In this document: positions 42,040 to 51,780 of the stretch, piece after piece
Layout of the letters: every line of letters starts with the position of its first letter
Position numbering within the stretch: position 1 is the stretch's first letter
NCBI RefSeq assembly: GCF_030287445.1
Contig: NZ_JASVWB010000002.1
Location: 6,386,001-6,450,000, forward strand
Direction of reading: 5' to 3'
Source of the DNA: Streptomyces sp. ALI-76-A
Lineage (GTDB): Bacteria > Actinomycetota > Actinomycetes > Streptomycetales > Streptomycetaceae
Length of the DNA stretch: 64,000 nt
Translations under genes and position numbers: made by a program
Notes under the pieces: generated by a model
Databases searched by the model: none
What the model was told of the DNA's origin: nothing
Seen by the model: only the letters and a program-made list of their open reading frames with translations

Positions 42040-44271
42040 ATGAGTGCGGAGGCCACGAACCCTGCGACCCCGGGCCCGGTGGTGACATCGGGTCCGGCGA
42101 CCTCGACCCCCGGGCTGCCCGCAGCGCCCCGCAGGAAGGCCCGCGCCCGGATCGACCTGCGCCGCCTCGGCCGGGCCGCGCTGCTCGGTCCCGCCGCCCG
42201 TGACCGGCTGCCCGACGCCATCGGCCATGTGGCCGAGGCCCACCGCGCCCACTACCCCGACGCCGACCTGGAACCGCTGCGCCGCGCCTACGTGCTCGCC
42301 GAGTCCTCGCACCGCGGCCAGATGCGCAAGAGCGGTGAGCCGTACATCACACACCCGCTCGCGGTGACCCTCATCCTCGCCGAACTCGGCGCGGAGACAA
42401 CGACGCTGACGGCCTCTCTGCTCCACGACACCGTCGAGGACACGGACGTCACGCTCGATCAGGTCCGCGAGCAGTTCGGCGAGGAGGTCCGCTTCCTCGT
42501 CGACGGCGTGACGAAGCTGGAGAAGGTCGACTACGGCGCCGCCGCCGAGCCCGAGACCTTCCGCAAGATGCTCGTCGCCACCGGCAACGACGTCCGGGTG
42601 ATGTCGATCAAGCTCGCCGACCGGCTGCACAACATGCGCACCCTCGGCGTGATGCGGCCCGAGAAACAGGCCCGCATCGCCAAGGTCACCCGGGACGTCC
42701 TCATCCCGCTCGCCGAACGGCTCGGCGTCCAGGCGCTCAAGACCGAGCTGGAGGACCTCGTCTTCGCGATCCTGCACCCCGAGGAGTACGAGCACACACG
42801 GGAGCTGATCGTCGGCAACACCTCCCGCACGGACGACCCGCTCGCCGAGACGGCCGAGGACATGCGCGCGGTCCTGCGGGACGCCGACATCCCGGCCGAG
42901 GTCCTCATCCGGCCGCGGCACTTCGTGTCGGTGCACCGGGTGGCCCGCAAACGCGGCCACCTGCGCGGCTCGGACTTCGGCCGCCTGCTGGTCCTCGTGC
43001 ACGAGGACGCCGACTGCTACGGCGTCCTGGGCGAACTGCACACCTGCCTGACGCCCGTGGTCTCGGAGTTCAAGGACTTCATCGCCGTACCGAAGTTCAA
43101 CCTGTACCAGTCGCTGCACACCGCGGTGGCCCGCAAGGACGGCCAGGTCGTCGAGGTCCTCATCCGCACCCACCAGATGCACAAGGTCGCCGAGGCCGGC
43201 GTGATCGCGCTCGGCAATCCCTACGCTCCTCCCGCCGAGGAGCAGAGCGCCGGCGACGGCGAGCGCGTCGACCCGACCCGGCCCGGCTGGCTCTCCCGCC
43301 TCCTCGACTGGCAGGAGGCGGCGTCCGACCCCGACACCTTCTGGTCCACCCTCCGGGAGGACCTGGCCCAGGACCGCGAGATCACCGTCTTCCGGCCCGA
43401 CGGCGGCACACTGGGCCTGCCCGACGGCGCGACCTGTGTGGACGCCGCGTACGCCCAGTACGGCGAGGACGCGCACGCGTGCTTCGGCGCCCGCGTCAAC
43501 GGCCGCCTGGCGACCCTCAGCACCGTCCTGAAGGACGGTGACACCGTCCAGCTCCTCATGGGCCAGGACCCGGCCTCCGAGCCCTCCCGGGAGTGGCTGG
43601 AGCACGCCCACACGCCTGCCGCGCGGATCGCCATCCAGCGGTGGATCGCGACGCATCCGGTGCCCGCGACGGGCGAGGAGGCGACCGTCCAGGACCCGGC
43701 TCGTCAGGACCCGGCTCGGCAGGGCGCGGAGGCCCCGGCCCGGCCCGCCGGCGACGGTCCCGCCTTCCGGTCCGTCGACCGTCCCCTCACCGACCGCGCC
43801 GCCTTCGACGGCCCCGCCGCCGCGAACGCCGTCGTCGACCAGCCGGGCGCGAGCGTACGGCTCGCCGGCTGCTGTACGCCCGTACCGCCCGACGAGGTGA
43901 CCGGCTTCGCCGTGCGGGGGGGAGCGGTGACCGTCCACCGTGTGGAATGCGCGGCGGTGGCGCGGATGAAGGACGCGGGGCGCGCGGAGATCGGCGTGCG
44001 CTGGGGGGACACCGCCGAGTGCCGGGTGACCCTGTTCGCTGAATCGTTCGGCCGCCCTCATCTGCTGGCGGACCTCACCGAGGCGATGGCTCTGGAGGGC
44101 GCGGAGATCGTCTCGGCCACCGTCGAGCCCCCGAGCCGGCAGCGGGTACGCCACACCTACACCGTCCAGCTCCCGGACTCGGCCCACCTGCCGGCCCTGA
44201 TGCGGGCGATGCGCAACGTGCCCGGTGTCTACGACGTCAGCCGGGCCCAGCCGCAGGCGCTGACGGACTGA
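42040..44271 (+). CDS. rshA: RelA/SpoT homologue with intact HD domain and degenerate synthetase
   Basis: A 743-residue (p)ppGpp metabolism protein; S. coelicolor has a comparable second Rel named RshA (recalled). The hydrolase HD domain (about 75-215) keeps HPLAV, LLHDTVEDTD and KLADRLHNMRTL. The synthetase region (about 280-395) has DFIAVPKFNLYQSLHTAV and VEVLIRTHQMH, but where long Rel proteins carry the catalytic Asp and AIR (YDLLAIR) it reads FGRLLVLV. A TGS domain (about 450-510), a zinc-finger-like AGCCTPVPPDEV and a C-terminal ACT domain follow. GGAGGTG lies 3 nt before the ATG. It may act mainly as a hydrolase (inference). Confidence 0.9.
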   Translation: MSAEATNPATPGPVVTSGPATSTPGLPAAPRRKARARIDLRRLGRAALLGPAARDRLPDAIGHVAEAHRAHYPDADLEPLRRAYVLAESSHRGQMRKSGEPYITHPLAVTLILAELGAETTTLTASLLHDTVEDTDVTLDQVREQFGEEVRFLVDGVTKLEKVDYGAAAEPETFRKMLVATGNDVRVMSIKLADRLHNMRTLGVMRPEKQARIAKVTRDVLIPLAERLGVQALKTELEDLVFAILHPEEYEHTRELIVGNTSRTDDPLAETAEDMRAVLRDADIPAEVLIRPRHFVSVHRVARKRGHLRGSDFGRLLVLVHEDADCYGVLGELHTCLTPVVSEFKDFIAVPKFNLYQSLHTAVARKDGQVVEVLIRTHQMHKVAEAGVIALGNPYAPPAEEQSAGDGERVDPTRPGWLSRLLDWQEAASDPDTFWSTLREDLAQDREITVFRPDGGTLGLPDGATCVDAAYAQYGEDAHACFGARVNGRLATLSTVLKDGDTVQLLMGQDPASEPSREWLEHAHTPAARIAIQRWIATHPVPATGEEATVQDPARQDPARQGAEAPARPAGDGPAFRSVDRPLTDRAAFDGPAAANAVVDQPGASVRLAGCCTPVPPDEVTGFAVRGGAVTVHRVECAAVARMKDAGRAEIGVRWGDTAECRVTLFAESFGRPHLLADLTEAMALEGAEIVSATVEPPSRQRVRHTYTVQLPDSAHLPALMRAMRNVPGVYDVSRAQPQALTD

Positions 44272-44280
44272 GGCGCCCGG

Positions 44281-44409
44281 CTCAGCCGTTCGTGTGCCGT
44301 CGGCGGACTGACGCAGCCGGTTGTTCCGTCGCGCGCTGTCGCGGACGGAGGCATCGGGCTCAGCCGTTCGTGTGCTCAGCCGTTCGTGTGCCGTCGGCGG
44401 ACTGACGCA
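44281..44409. repeat. Direct repeats between rel-like gene and M1 peptidase
   Basis: CTCAGCCGTTCGTGTG occurs three times (44281, 44359, 44375). Two of these extend to a 35-bp copy through GACGCA (44281-44315 and 44375-44409). Degenerate forms continue to about 44560. No gene is in the 321-nt gap 44272-44592. Confidence 0.85.
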
Positions 44410-44592
44410 CCCGGTTCCGTCGCACGCCGTCGCGGACCGAGGACCCGGCTCACTCGTTCGCACCCCGTCGTTGACGTGGCGCGCCGGCTCGTTCGCGCGC
44501 TGTCGGCGGACCGAGTCAGTCGGCCTACCCGTTCGGGTGGGTCGGTCGCGCGCCGTCGCCATCGGGTACGTACGCGCTGGTAGCCGTGGTGC

Positions 44593-46095
44593 ATGCTGCT
44601 CACCCCCCGCACCCCGGCCTCCCGGGACCGCCGCAGAACCCCCCGACGTCTGAAGGCGACGGCACTGCTCGCCTGCGCCGTCTCCGTCTGTCTCATCGCC
44701 GCCGGCGCCCCCGCCACCCCGCTCGGGGTCGGCGACCGCCTCTTCCCGCACCTCGGCAACCCGGGGTACGACGTGGCGTCGTACGACCTCTCCTTCACCT
44801 ATCCCGGCACCAACAGCGAGCCGCTCCAGGCGGTCACCACGATCGACGCGTGGACGACGGTCTCACTGGACCGGGTGAACCTGGACTTCGCGCACGGCAA
44901 GGTCGAGTCCGTCGCCGTCGACGGCGAGTCCGCCGCCTTCACGAGCGCGGGTGAGGACCTGGTGGTCACGCCCGACGCACCGCTGCCCGAGGGCAGCTGG
45001 ACGCGGATCACCGTCCGGCACACCAGCGACCCGATGCCCGCCGGGAACCGGGACGGCGGCTGGGTGCGCACCGCGGACGGCCTCGCCATGGCCAACCAGG
45101 CCGACGCCGCCCACCTGGTGTTCCCGTGCAACGACCACCCCTCCGACAAGGCCAGGTTCACGATCAGGGTCACCGCGCCGAAGGAGTACACCGCCGTGGC
45201 CAACGGTCTGTCCACCGGCGTGGAGCGGGTCGGCCGGACGATGACCTGGACCTACCGCACCCAGCACCCCATGGCCACCGAACTCGCCCAGGTCTCCATC
45301 GGCCGCTCCACCGTGCTGCGCCGCACGGGCCCGCACGGCCTGCCCGTACGGGACGTGGTGCCCACCGAGGACCGTGCCGTGCTGGAGCCCTGGCTGAAGA
45401 AGACCCCCGACCAGATCGCGTGGATGGAGGGCAAGGTCGGGCCGTACCCCTTCGAGACGTACGGCCTGCTCATGGCCGATGCCGTCACCGGTTTCGAGCT
45501 GGAGACGCAGACGCTCTCCCTCTTTGAGAAAGGCCTGTTCACCGAGCCCGCCTACCCCACGTGGTACGTCGAGTCGATCATGGTGCACGAGCTGGCCCAC
45601 CAGTGGTTCGGGGACAGCGTCAGCCCGCGCACCTGGTCCGACCTGTGGCTGAACGAGGGGCACGCCACCTGGTACGAGGCCCTGTACGCGGAGGAGAAGG
45701 CGGACCGGCCGTTGGCGGCCCGGATGAAGGCGGCCTACGGGGACTCCGACCGCTGGCGCGCGGCCGGCGGGCCTCCGGCGGCCCCCAAGGCGCCCGACCC
45801 CGGCCAGAAGACCGGCATCTTCCGCCCGAACGTCTACGACGGTGCCGCACTCGTCCTGTACGCCCTGCGTCAGGAGATCGGCAGGCCGGCCTTCGAGCGA
45901 CTGGAGAAGGTCTGGGTGAGCCGCCACCAGGACGGCACGGCGTCGACCGAGGACTTCGTCGAGCTCGCCGAGGAGATGTCCGGACGCGACCTCGGCACGT
46001 TCTTCGAGGGCTGGCTGCACGGCGAGAAGACCCCGCAGATGCCGGGCCACCCGGACTGGAAACCGGCGGCCCCCGAGCGTGCCGGTGCGAAGTAG
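44593..46095 (+). CDS. Secreted M1-family metallopeptidase
   Basis: A 500-residue exported zinc aminopeptidase. An N-terminal signal peptide (RRTPRRLKATALLACAVSV) is followed by the beta-rich domain and the catalytic domain. The zinc motif HELAH lies at 332-336 and the third ligand Glu355 in LNEGHATWYE, the HExxH-x18-E of family M1. GFELETQTLSLF near 300 is the GxMEN-like exopeptidase position, but reads GFELET. ATG 44593 is used; no clear ribosome site is seen. Followed by a hairpin. Confidence 0.92.
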   Translation: MLLTPRTPASRDRRRTPRRLKATALLACAVSVCLIAAGAPATPLGVGDRLFPHLGNPGYDVASYDLSFTYPGTNSEPLQAVTTIDAWTTVSLDRVNLDFAHGKVESVAVDGESAAFTSAGEDLVVTPDAPLPEGSWTRITVRHTSDPMPAGNRDGGWVRTADGLAMANQADAAHLVFPCNDHPSDKARFTIRVTAPKEYTAVANGLSTGVERVGRTMTWTYRTQHPMATELAQVSIGRSTVLRRTGPHGLPVRDVVPTEDRAVLEPWLKKTPDQIAWMEGKVGPYPFETYGLLMADAVTGFELETQTLSLFEKGLFTEPAYPTWYVESIMVHELAHQWFGDSVSPRTWSDLWLNEGHATWYEALYAEEKADRPLAARMKAAYGDSDRWRAAGGPPAAPKAPDPGQKTGIFRPNVYDGAALVLYALRQEIGRPAFERLEKVWVSRHQDGTASTEDFVELAEEMSGRDLGTFFEGWLHGEKTPQMPGHPDWKPAAPERAGAK

Positions 46096-46124
46096 GACTG
46101 CGAATAAGACAGTGACGAGACGGG

Positions 46125-46162
46125 CCGTGCCGTGCGACCATCGTCAGGTCGGCGCGGCACGG
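46125..46162. terminator. Long hairpin between M1 peptidase and hflX
   Basis: CCGTGCCG pairs with CGGCACGG, with an inner GACC/GGTC pairing, across 46125-46162. It lies 30 nt past the peptidase stop. Confidence 0.6.
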
Positions 46163-46276
46163 GACACGGGAATCTCCCGGGGTACTCGTGCGTTGTGAGA
46201 GGTGACGCGGCAGCTCAGAAGCTCCGCTTCCGCTCTGTCGCCGCCTATCGGAAACCCCCATCGACGTAAGGATCCA

Positions 46277-47791
46277 ATGACCTCCTCTTCATCTTCTTCC
46301 CAGGACACTGAGCGCTTCGCGCACACCTACCCCGAAGGTCTTCGGGCCGATGCCCTGATGGAAGAGGACGTCGCCTGGAGCCACGAGATCGACGGAGAAC
46401 GGGACGGGGAGCAGTTCGACCGCTCCGAGCGCGCGGCCCTGCGCCGCGTCGCGGGTCTCTCCACCGAACTCGAGGACGTCACCGAGGTCGAGTACCGCCA
46501 GCTCCGCCTGGAGCGGGTCGTGCTCGTCGGCGTGTGGACCTCGGGGACCGTACAGGACTCGGAGAACTCCCTCGCGGAGCTCGCCGCCCTCGCGGAGACC
46601 GCGGGCGCGGTCGTGCTCGACGGCGTGATCCAGCGCCGCGACAAGCCCGACGCGGCCACCTACATCGGCTCCGGCAAGGCCGAGGAGCTGCGGGACATCG
46701 TGCTCGAGACGGGCGCGGACACCGTCATCTGCGACGGTGAGCTCAGCCCCGGCCAGCTCATCCACCTCGAAGACGTCGTCAAGGTCAAGGTCATCGACCG
46801 TACGGCCCTGATCCTCGACATCTTCGCCCAGCACGCGAAGTCCCGAGAGGGCAAGGCGCAGGTCGCGCTGGCGCAGATGCAGTACATGCTGCCGAGGCTG
46901 CGCGGCTGGGGCCAGTCGCTGTCCCGTCAGATGGGCGGCGGCAAGGGCGGCGGCCTCGCCACCCGTGGTCCGGGTGAGACCAAGATCGAGACGGACCGGC
47001 GTCGGATCCGCGAGAAGATGGCGAAGATGCGCCGGGAGATCGCGGACATGAAGACCGGCCGCGAGATCAAGCGCCAGGAACGCAAGCGCCACAAGGTGCC
47101 GTCCGTCGCCATCGCGGGCTACACCAACGCCGGAAAGTCCTCGCTGCTCAACCGCCTCACGGGCGCGGGCGTGCTGGTCGAGAACTCCCTGTTCGCGACC
47201 CTCGACCCGACCGTGCGCCGGGCCGAGACCCCGAGCGGCCGCCTGTACACGCTGGCCGACACGGTCGGTTTCGTCCGGCACCTGCCGCACCACCTGGTCG
47301 AGGCGTTCCGCTCCACCATGGAGGAGGTCGGCGAGTCCGACCTGATCCTGCACGTGGTGGACGGCTCGCACCCGAACCCGGAGGAGCAGCTGGCCGCCGT
47401 GCGCGAGGTGATCAGGGACGTCGGAGCCACCGGCGTACCGGAGATCGTCGTGATCAACAAGGCGGACGCGGCCGACCCGCTGACGCTCCAGCGGCTGATG
47501 CGGATCGAGAAGCGTTCGATCGCTGTCTCGGCCCGTACCGGCCGGGGCATCGCCGAACTGCTCGCGCTGATCGACAACGAGCTGCCGCGGCCGTCGGTCG
47601 AGATCGAGGTCCTCGTGCCCTACACGCACGGCAAGCTGGTCGCGCGTGCCCACGACGAGGGCGAGGTGATCTCCGCGGAGCACACCCCGGAGGGCACGCT
47701 GCTCAAGGCGCGGGTGCACGAGGAACTGGCGGCGGAGCTGGCGCCGTACGTGCCGGCTCTGCTTCCCGCTCATGCGGCGGGGCCCCAGTAG
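46277..47791 (+). CDS. hflX: Ribosome-splitting GTPase HflX
   Basis: GTPase that splits stalled ribosomes under stress. The 504-residue protein has the HflX N-domain (YIGSGKAEELRDIVLETGAD and VIDRTALILDIFAQHAKSREG). A Gly-rich loop GGGKGGGLATRGPGETKIE is followed by a coiled linker. The GTPase domain begins at GYTNAGKSSLLNRL (about 281-294), with DTVGF (G3) and NKAD (G4). The start is at MTSSSSSSQD with AAGGAT upstream. A broken transposase begins immediately after its stop. Confidence 0.96.
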   Translation: MTSSSSSSQDTERFAHTYPEGLRADALMEEDVAWSHEIDGERDGEQFDRSERAALRRVAGLSTELEDVTEVEYRQLRLERVVLVGVWTSGTVQDSENSLAELAALAETAGAVVLDGVIQRRDKPDAATYIGSGKAEELRDIVLETGADTVICDGELSPGQLIHLEDVVKVKVIDRTALILDIFAQHAKSREGKAQVALAQMQYMLPRLRGWGQSLSRQMGGGKGGGLATRGPGETKIETDRRRIREKMAKMRREIADMKTGREIKRQERKRHKVPSVAIAGYTNAGKSSLLNRLTGAGVLVENSLFATLDPTVRRAETPSGRLYTLADTVGFVRHLPHHLVEAFRSTMEEVGESDLILHVVDGSHPNPEEQLAAVREVIRDVGATGVPEIVVINKADAADPLTLQRLMRIEKRSIAVSARTGRGIAELLALIDNELPRPSVEIEVLVPYTHGKLVARAHDEGEVISAEHTPEGTLLKARVHEELAAELAPYVPALLPAHAAGPQ

Positions 47792-47792
47792 C

Positions 47793-48320
47793 AACCAGGC
47801 GTGCGGGACCGTAGGCATCGACGCCAAGACGGGCCGCCGGTGGCGTAACGGCCGCCGCGCCGACGCAAGCGGAGGGCGGCATCCCCGGCTCAGCCGGCGG
47901 TGCCGCCCTCTGGCGTGTTCAGGTACCTGCGCCAGGTCGAACGGACTGCGTAGCCGACCGGCTGCGGGAGACGGCCACGGTCCGCGCGGCAGCGAGAGGC
48001 CGTCATCGTGAGTTCACCGTCGCCACCGACATCCGGTCCACTTCCGCAACCCCGTCGGCGTCTGGCAGCGCGCGACACGAACACGAACATGAACGGACTG
48101 CTGCGGTAGTACTCCCCGAGGGCACCGACCTGACCGTCCACACCCGCGACACCTCGACGCCGTCGCCGCCGAACTCAACGGCCGCCCACGCAGCATGCTC
48201 GGCTGGGAAACCCCAGCCGAGCGCCTGCATGAACTGTTCCCGGCCCAGCCGACACCACCACTGTTGCGACGCCCCCTGGAAAGCGCCGATCGGGCGGACC
48301 GGCCGGCACGGCTGCGGTGA
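47793..48320 (+). pseudogene. Decayed IS30-family transposase
   Basis: Start and end of an IS30-type transposase are readable in broken frames. The N-terminal part reads SNQACGTVGIDAKTGRRWRN (47793 on). The C-terminal part reads NGLLR, then a stop where Gln is expected (TAG at about 48109), then HLDAVAAELNGRPRSMLGWE after two apparent 1-nt deletions, ending ETPAERLHELFP. The middle, including most of the DDE core, is missing. No terminal inverted repeats are obvious. It fills most of the 658-nt gap after hflX. Confidence 0.8.
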
Positions 48321-48449
48321 CTTCGACATGTCGGCGCCGGTGTCACCGACCGCCGCACATGCCGCAACGTCTGGCTAAGCCCTGCTACGTGCCGCTACGA
48401 CCCGCTACGTCCTGCTCACGTCCGCGGGGAACGCCTGCCTGTCGGCGGG

Positions 48450-49673
48450 TCACTGGCCCGCGAACTTCCCGCTGACCGAGTCGTACACGCCCTTGGCCGC
48501 CTCGCCCAGACGGGGGCCGGCCAGCCAGCCCGCGCTCGCCGGGCCGATCGAGGTGTTGGACACCAGCGCCGGCTCGCCGCCCGAACCCGTGGCGACCCAG
48601 CCGCCGCCGGACGAACCGCCCGTCATGGTGCAGCCGATCCGGTACATCGTCGGATCCGACGCGGAGATCGACAGCCGACCCGGCTTGTCCTGGCACTGGT
48701 ACATCGTCTCGCCGTCGAACGGCGCCGCCGCCGGATACCCGGTCGCCGTGATGCGGTCCAGCTGCGTCGCCGCCGGAGCGTTGAAGTCCACCGGAAGCGC
48801 TGAACCGACCGTCTCCTCCAGGGACTTGCCGTTGCCGCCCTGCTCCGGAGTCACATGGATGACCGCGAAGTCGTGCGCGGCGCCGTCACCGCCCGTCGCA
48901 CCGCCCTGCTCGATCCACTGGTCAGAGGTCTGCGCCCAGTCACCCCACCAGACGCCGTACGGAGCGACCTCCTCCCGGGGGACGTTCTGCAGCTCCGCGG
49001 TCGTCCTGGCCTCGTCGTTGTACGAGGGCACGAAGGCGATGTTGCGGTACCAGCCGCCGCTCTTGCCGGCGTGCACACAGTGGCCGGCCGTCCACACCAT
49101 GTTGGACTTACCGGGGTGGGCCGGGTCCTGCACAACCGTCGCCGAGCAGACCATCGTGCCCTCGGGGGAGTCGAAGAACACCTTGCCCGCCTCGGGGACG
49201 TTGTCGTGGTACGCGGGCGACACGGCCGTCGCGTCCACCGGCTCGGGCGTCGGATCCGTCACACCCTGCTCACCCGTGAGGTCGCTGTCCTCGACGGCGT
49301 TGTCCGGGTCCTCCGCCTTCCGCATCCGGTCCGGGTTCCACAGGCCCTCGATGATCGGGTTGATGTATTCGTCGGCCTCGCGCAGCCAGTCGTCCCGGTC
49401 CCAGTCCTTCCAGGCCCCGTTCTTCCACTTGTCGATGTCGATGCCGTGCTCTTTGAGCTTGTCCCTGAGGCTGTCCGGGATCTTGATCTTGCCGTCGCCC
49501 GTGGCGGCGGCGGAGGAGGCGGCCTCGCCGCCCGCCTCGGCATCACCGGAACCGCAGGCGGTGGCGGTGAGTGCGAGCGCCGACGCGAGTGCGACGGCGG
49601 CCAGGACGGGGGAGGTTCCGCGGCGCGTGTTCCTCCCCCGACGAGCGGTGAACGACGGCCGTATGGATCGCAT
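48450..49673 (-). CDS. Secreted trypsin-like serine peptidase (lipoprotein)
   Basis: A 407-residue exported protein. The signal peptide with a lipobox-like ALALTATACG suggests lipid anchoring. A Lys/Asp/Trp-rich region (about 60-120, WKNGAWKDWDRDDWLREADE) precedes an S1-type protease domain with WTAGHC (His), AAHDFAVIHV (Asp) and MTGGSSGGGW (Ser), the full catalytic triad. ATG 49673 has GGGGGAG 6 nt upstream. Probably a cell-surface protease of unknown target; divergent from the DM13 gene. Confidence 0.9.
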   Translation of the reverse strand: MRSIRPSFTARRGRNTRRGTSPVLAAVALASALALTATACGSGDAEAGGEAASSAAATGDGKIKIPDSLRDKLKEHGIDIDKWKNGAWKDWDRDDWLREADEYINPIIEGLWNPDRMRKAEDPDNAVEDSDLTGEQGVTDPTPEPVDATAVSPAYHDNVPEAGKVFFDSPEGTMVCSATVVQDPAHPGKSNMVWTAGHCVHAGKSGGWYRNIAFVPSYNDEARTTAELQNVPREEVAPYGVWWGDWAQTSDQWIEQGGATGGDGAAHDFAVIHVTPEQGGNGKSLEETVGSALPVDFNAPAATQLDRITATGYPAAAPFDGETMYQCQDKPGRLSISASDPTMYRIGCTMTGGSSGGGWVATGSGGEPALVSNTSIGPASAGWLAGPRLGEAAKGVYDSVSGKFAGQ

Positions 49674-50051
49674 GTCTGACTCCCCCTGGGTGGGCGAACG
49701 TGGTGCTGGGCCGTGATCCTCGGGCTGAACTCTGCCGGTCTCACACGGATCTGACACCGAGTTCATACCGGTCTCACGGACTTCGGGAACGGCCTCACAC
49801 GATATGCCCCCGCCAGGGGTGACTTCCCACCGAACGGCAACGGTTTCGCTACGGGCTGTCTGACCTGGCAGCTTACGAGAATCGGTCCGCGAGATCGGCA
49901 GCCCTTCGGCCTTCTCGGTTCCCCTGAGCCTCTTCATCCCCCGGGCTTCGGTGCTGAGTTGTGGGACTTCCGTCATCTTCCGCGGGTTACGCGGCGTTCG
50001 GGCTTTCCCGTTGAATGGGGGAGAGACCAGGCATACAAGGGGTGGGGCGGG
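49674..50051. other. Divergent intergenic region
   Basis: 378 nt between the serine peptidase (minus) and the DM13 gene (plus). It has a near-repeat (GGTCTCACACGGA and GGTCTCACGGA) at about 49736-49780 but no gene or promoter I can defend. Confidence 0.5.
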
Positions 50052-50660
50052 ATGGAGCGCGTGCGGAAGATGCTGACCAGACCACTGGTCATCGGAGCGT
50101 TGGTGATGGCGGTCGTCGGAGGGGGCCTGGGGCTGTACTGGTTCCAGCCGTGGAAGCTGTGGCAGGACGAGACCGTCAACGAGGCCCTGCCGGGGGTCGT
50201 CGAGACTTCCGCGCCTCCCGCGGCGGCCTCGGCAACGCCTTCTGGAACCCCTCTTGGAACGCCGTCGGAAACGCCCTCCGCGTCGCCTTCCTCCTCGGCC
50301 GCAGGGCCGCAGGCACTTGCGAGCGGTGAGCTGATCAGTCACGAACACGCGACATCGGGCACGGTGAAGCTCGTCCGGCTGGCCGACGGCTCCCACATCG
50401 TCCGGCTGGAGAACCTCGACACCAGCAACGGTCCGGACCTGCGGGTCTGGCTGACCGACGCGCCGGTGAAGGAGGGCCAGGCGGGCTGGCACGTCTTCGA
50501 CGACGGGGAGTACGTCAGCCTCGGCAAGCTCAAGGGCAACAAGGGAAGCCAGAACTACACCCTGCCCGACGGCATCGACCTGGCCCGCTACACCAGCGTC
50601 AGTATCTGGTGCGACCGTTTCGACGTGTCGTTCGGCGCCGCTGAACTGGCGCGTGCGTGA
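50052..50660 (+). CDS. DM13-domain membrane-anchored protein
   Basis: A 202-residue protein. An N-terminal anchor (PLVIGALVMAVVGGGLGLYW) is followed by a Pro/Ser/Thr-rich linker and a DM13 domain (about 95-200, SGTVKLVRLADGSHIVRLEN; DLRVWLTDAP; VSIWCDRFDVSFGAAEL). DM13 domains in bacterial surface proteins are proposed to take part in electron transfer; the function is not known here. ATG 50052 has a GGGGCGGG stretch before it. Next on the plus strand is a 226-nt gap with nothing seen. Confidence 0.85.
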   Translation: MERVRKMLTRPLVIGALVMAVVGGGLGLYWFQPWKLWQDETVNEALPGVVETSAPPAAASATPSGTPLGTPSETPSASPSSSAAGPQALASGELISHEHATSGTVKLVRLADGSHIVRLENLDTSNGPDLRVWLTDAPVKEGQAGWHVFDDGEYVSLGKLKGNKGSQNYTLPDGIDLARYTSVSIWCDRFDVSFGAAELARA

Positions 50661-50886
50661 TGCCGGGCAGACCGGCGGGGCGGCGGCGTGGCGGGGCTGC
50701 GCCGGCCAGGCGGCTTGCCGCGGGTCACGCAGGTCCGGTCCGGGTGTACAGCCCGCTTCGAGCCGGCTGACCGGCGGCACGGGCTCGGGCGCTGTCCTGC
50801 TACGGGCTGCACCTCGCGGTCGACCGCGTCGCACCCCGGCCGCCGGGGCGGCGGCGTGCTCCGGGCCGGCGGCGGGGTCCGGGAGG

Positions 50887-51624
50887 TCAGCCGTTCGCCG
50901 GACGCAGGACCAGGGAGACGAACCCCAGCAGGTCGCGATAGACACGCAGCCACTCGTCGCGATGGAGGGCGGCTGCCTCGAGTGCCTGGGCGCTGTCCGG
51001 GTCGTCCGGGTGGTCCAGGGCCCAGGAGGTCAGCGTCCCTGTCCAGGCCCACTCGTAGTCGTCGAGTTCCTGCCGGGTGCTGATATGCCCCTGGACGGGC
51101 GCCCATCCGTCCGCGACGATCCGGTCCAGCGTCGTCGGCAGGTCGGTGAACTCCCCGAGCAGGTCGACGGCCTCGGGTGAGGGCTCTCGGCCCCAGAACC
51201 CGTCTCCGACCAGAACGCGCCCCCCGGGGGCCAGGTGTTTGCGTGCTGCCGCGAGTGTGGGGAGCAGGCCGCCGAAGGCGTGCGTGGCTCCCACGCACAG
51301 CACCAGATCGAAGCCGTGGGAGGGGGCGAACAGCGCGGCGTCCTGACGGTGGAGGACCAAGCGGTCCTGGACACCGAGCCGTTGCGCGGCCCTGAGTGCG
51401 TGCGCCAGTGACACCTCGGAGACGTCGACTCCCTCGGCCCGCAGCCGTGGGCGCGAGCTCAGGGCACGCAGCAGCCATTCCCCACCGCCGCAGCCGAGGT
51501 CGAGTACGCGCTCGTCACCGCGTGGGAGACCGTGGTCCAGCAGTCGGCGTACGGAGTCGTCGTCGAGCGGGGCCGCGATCGGATGATCCGCGTGAGCACG
51601 CCTGGAGATCAGTTGTCGGTCCAT
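50887..51624 (-). CDS. SAM-dependent methyltransferase (class I)
   Basis: A 245-residue Rossmann-fold methyltransferase. Motif I VLDLGCGGGEWLLRAL lies near 45-60, with GVDVSEVSLAHAL (acidic loop) and FDLVLCVGATHAFGG (motif II/III). The substrate is unknown. ATG 51624 is chosen because homology starts at MDRQLISRRAH. The gap upstream (446 nt to copA) has a pentanucleotide array. Confidence 0.87.
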   Translation of the reverse strand: MDRQLISRRAHADHPIAAPLDDDSVRRLLDHGLPRGDERVLDLGCGGGEWLLRALSSRPRLRAEGVDVSEVSLAHALRAAQRLGVQDRLVLHRQDAALFAPSHGFDLVLCVGATHAFGGLLPTLAAARKHLAPGGRVLVGDGFWGREPSPEAVDLLGEFTDLPTTLDRIVADGWAPVQGHISTRQELDDYEWAWTGTLTSWALDHPDDPDSAQALEAAALHRDEWLRVYRDLLGFVSLVLRPANG

Positions 51625-51735
51625 CGGCGGAGCCTGACACGCCGAGTTGCCCGCCCGCACGCGATTTCGGGTAGCCCGTGCCGGGGTGCGCGCCGGCAGG
51701 CCAACAAGAGCCCCGAACTTGGGCGGGCGTGGCAC

Positions 51736-51780
51736 GGACCGGACCGGACCGGACCGGACCGGACCGGACCGGACCGGACC
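51736..51780. repeat. (GGACC)9 pentanucleotide array
   Basis: Nine exact GGACC units in the 446-nt gap 51625-52070, where I see no gene. It is a likely length-variable tract. Confidence 0.95.
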
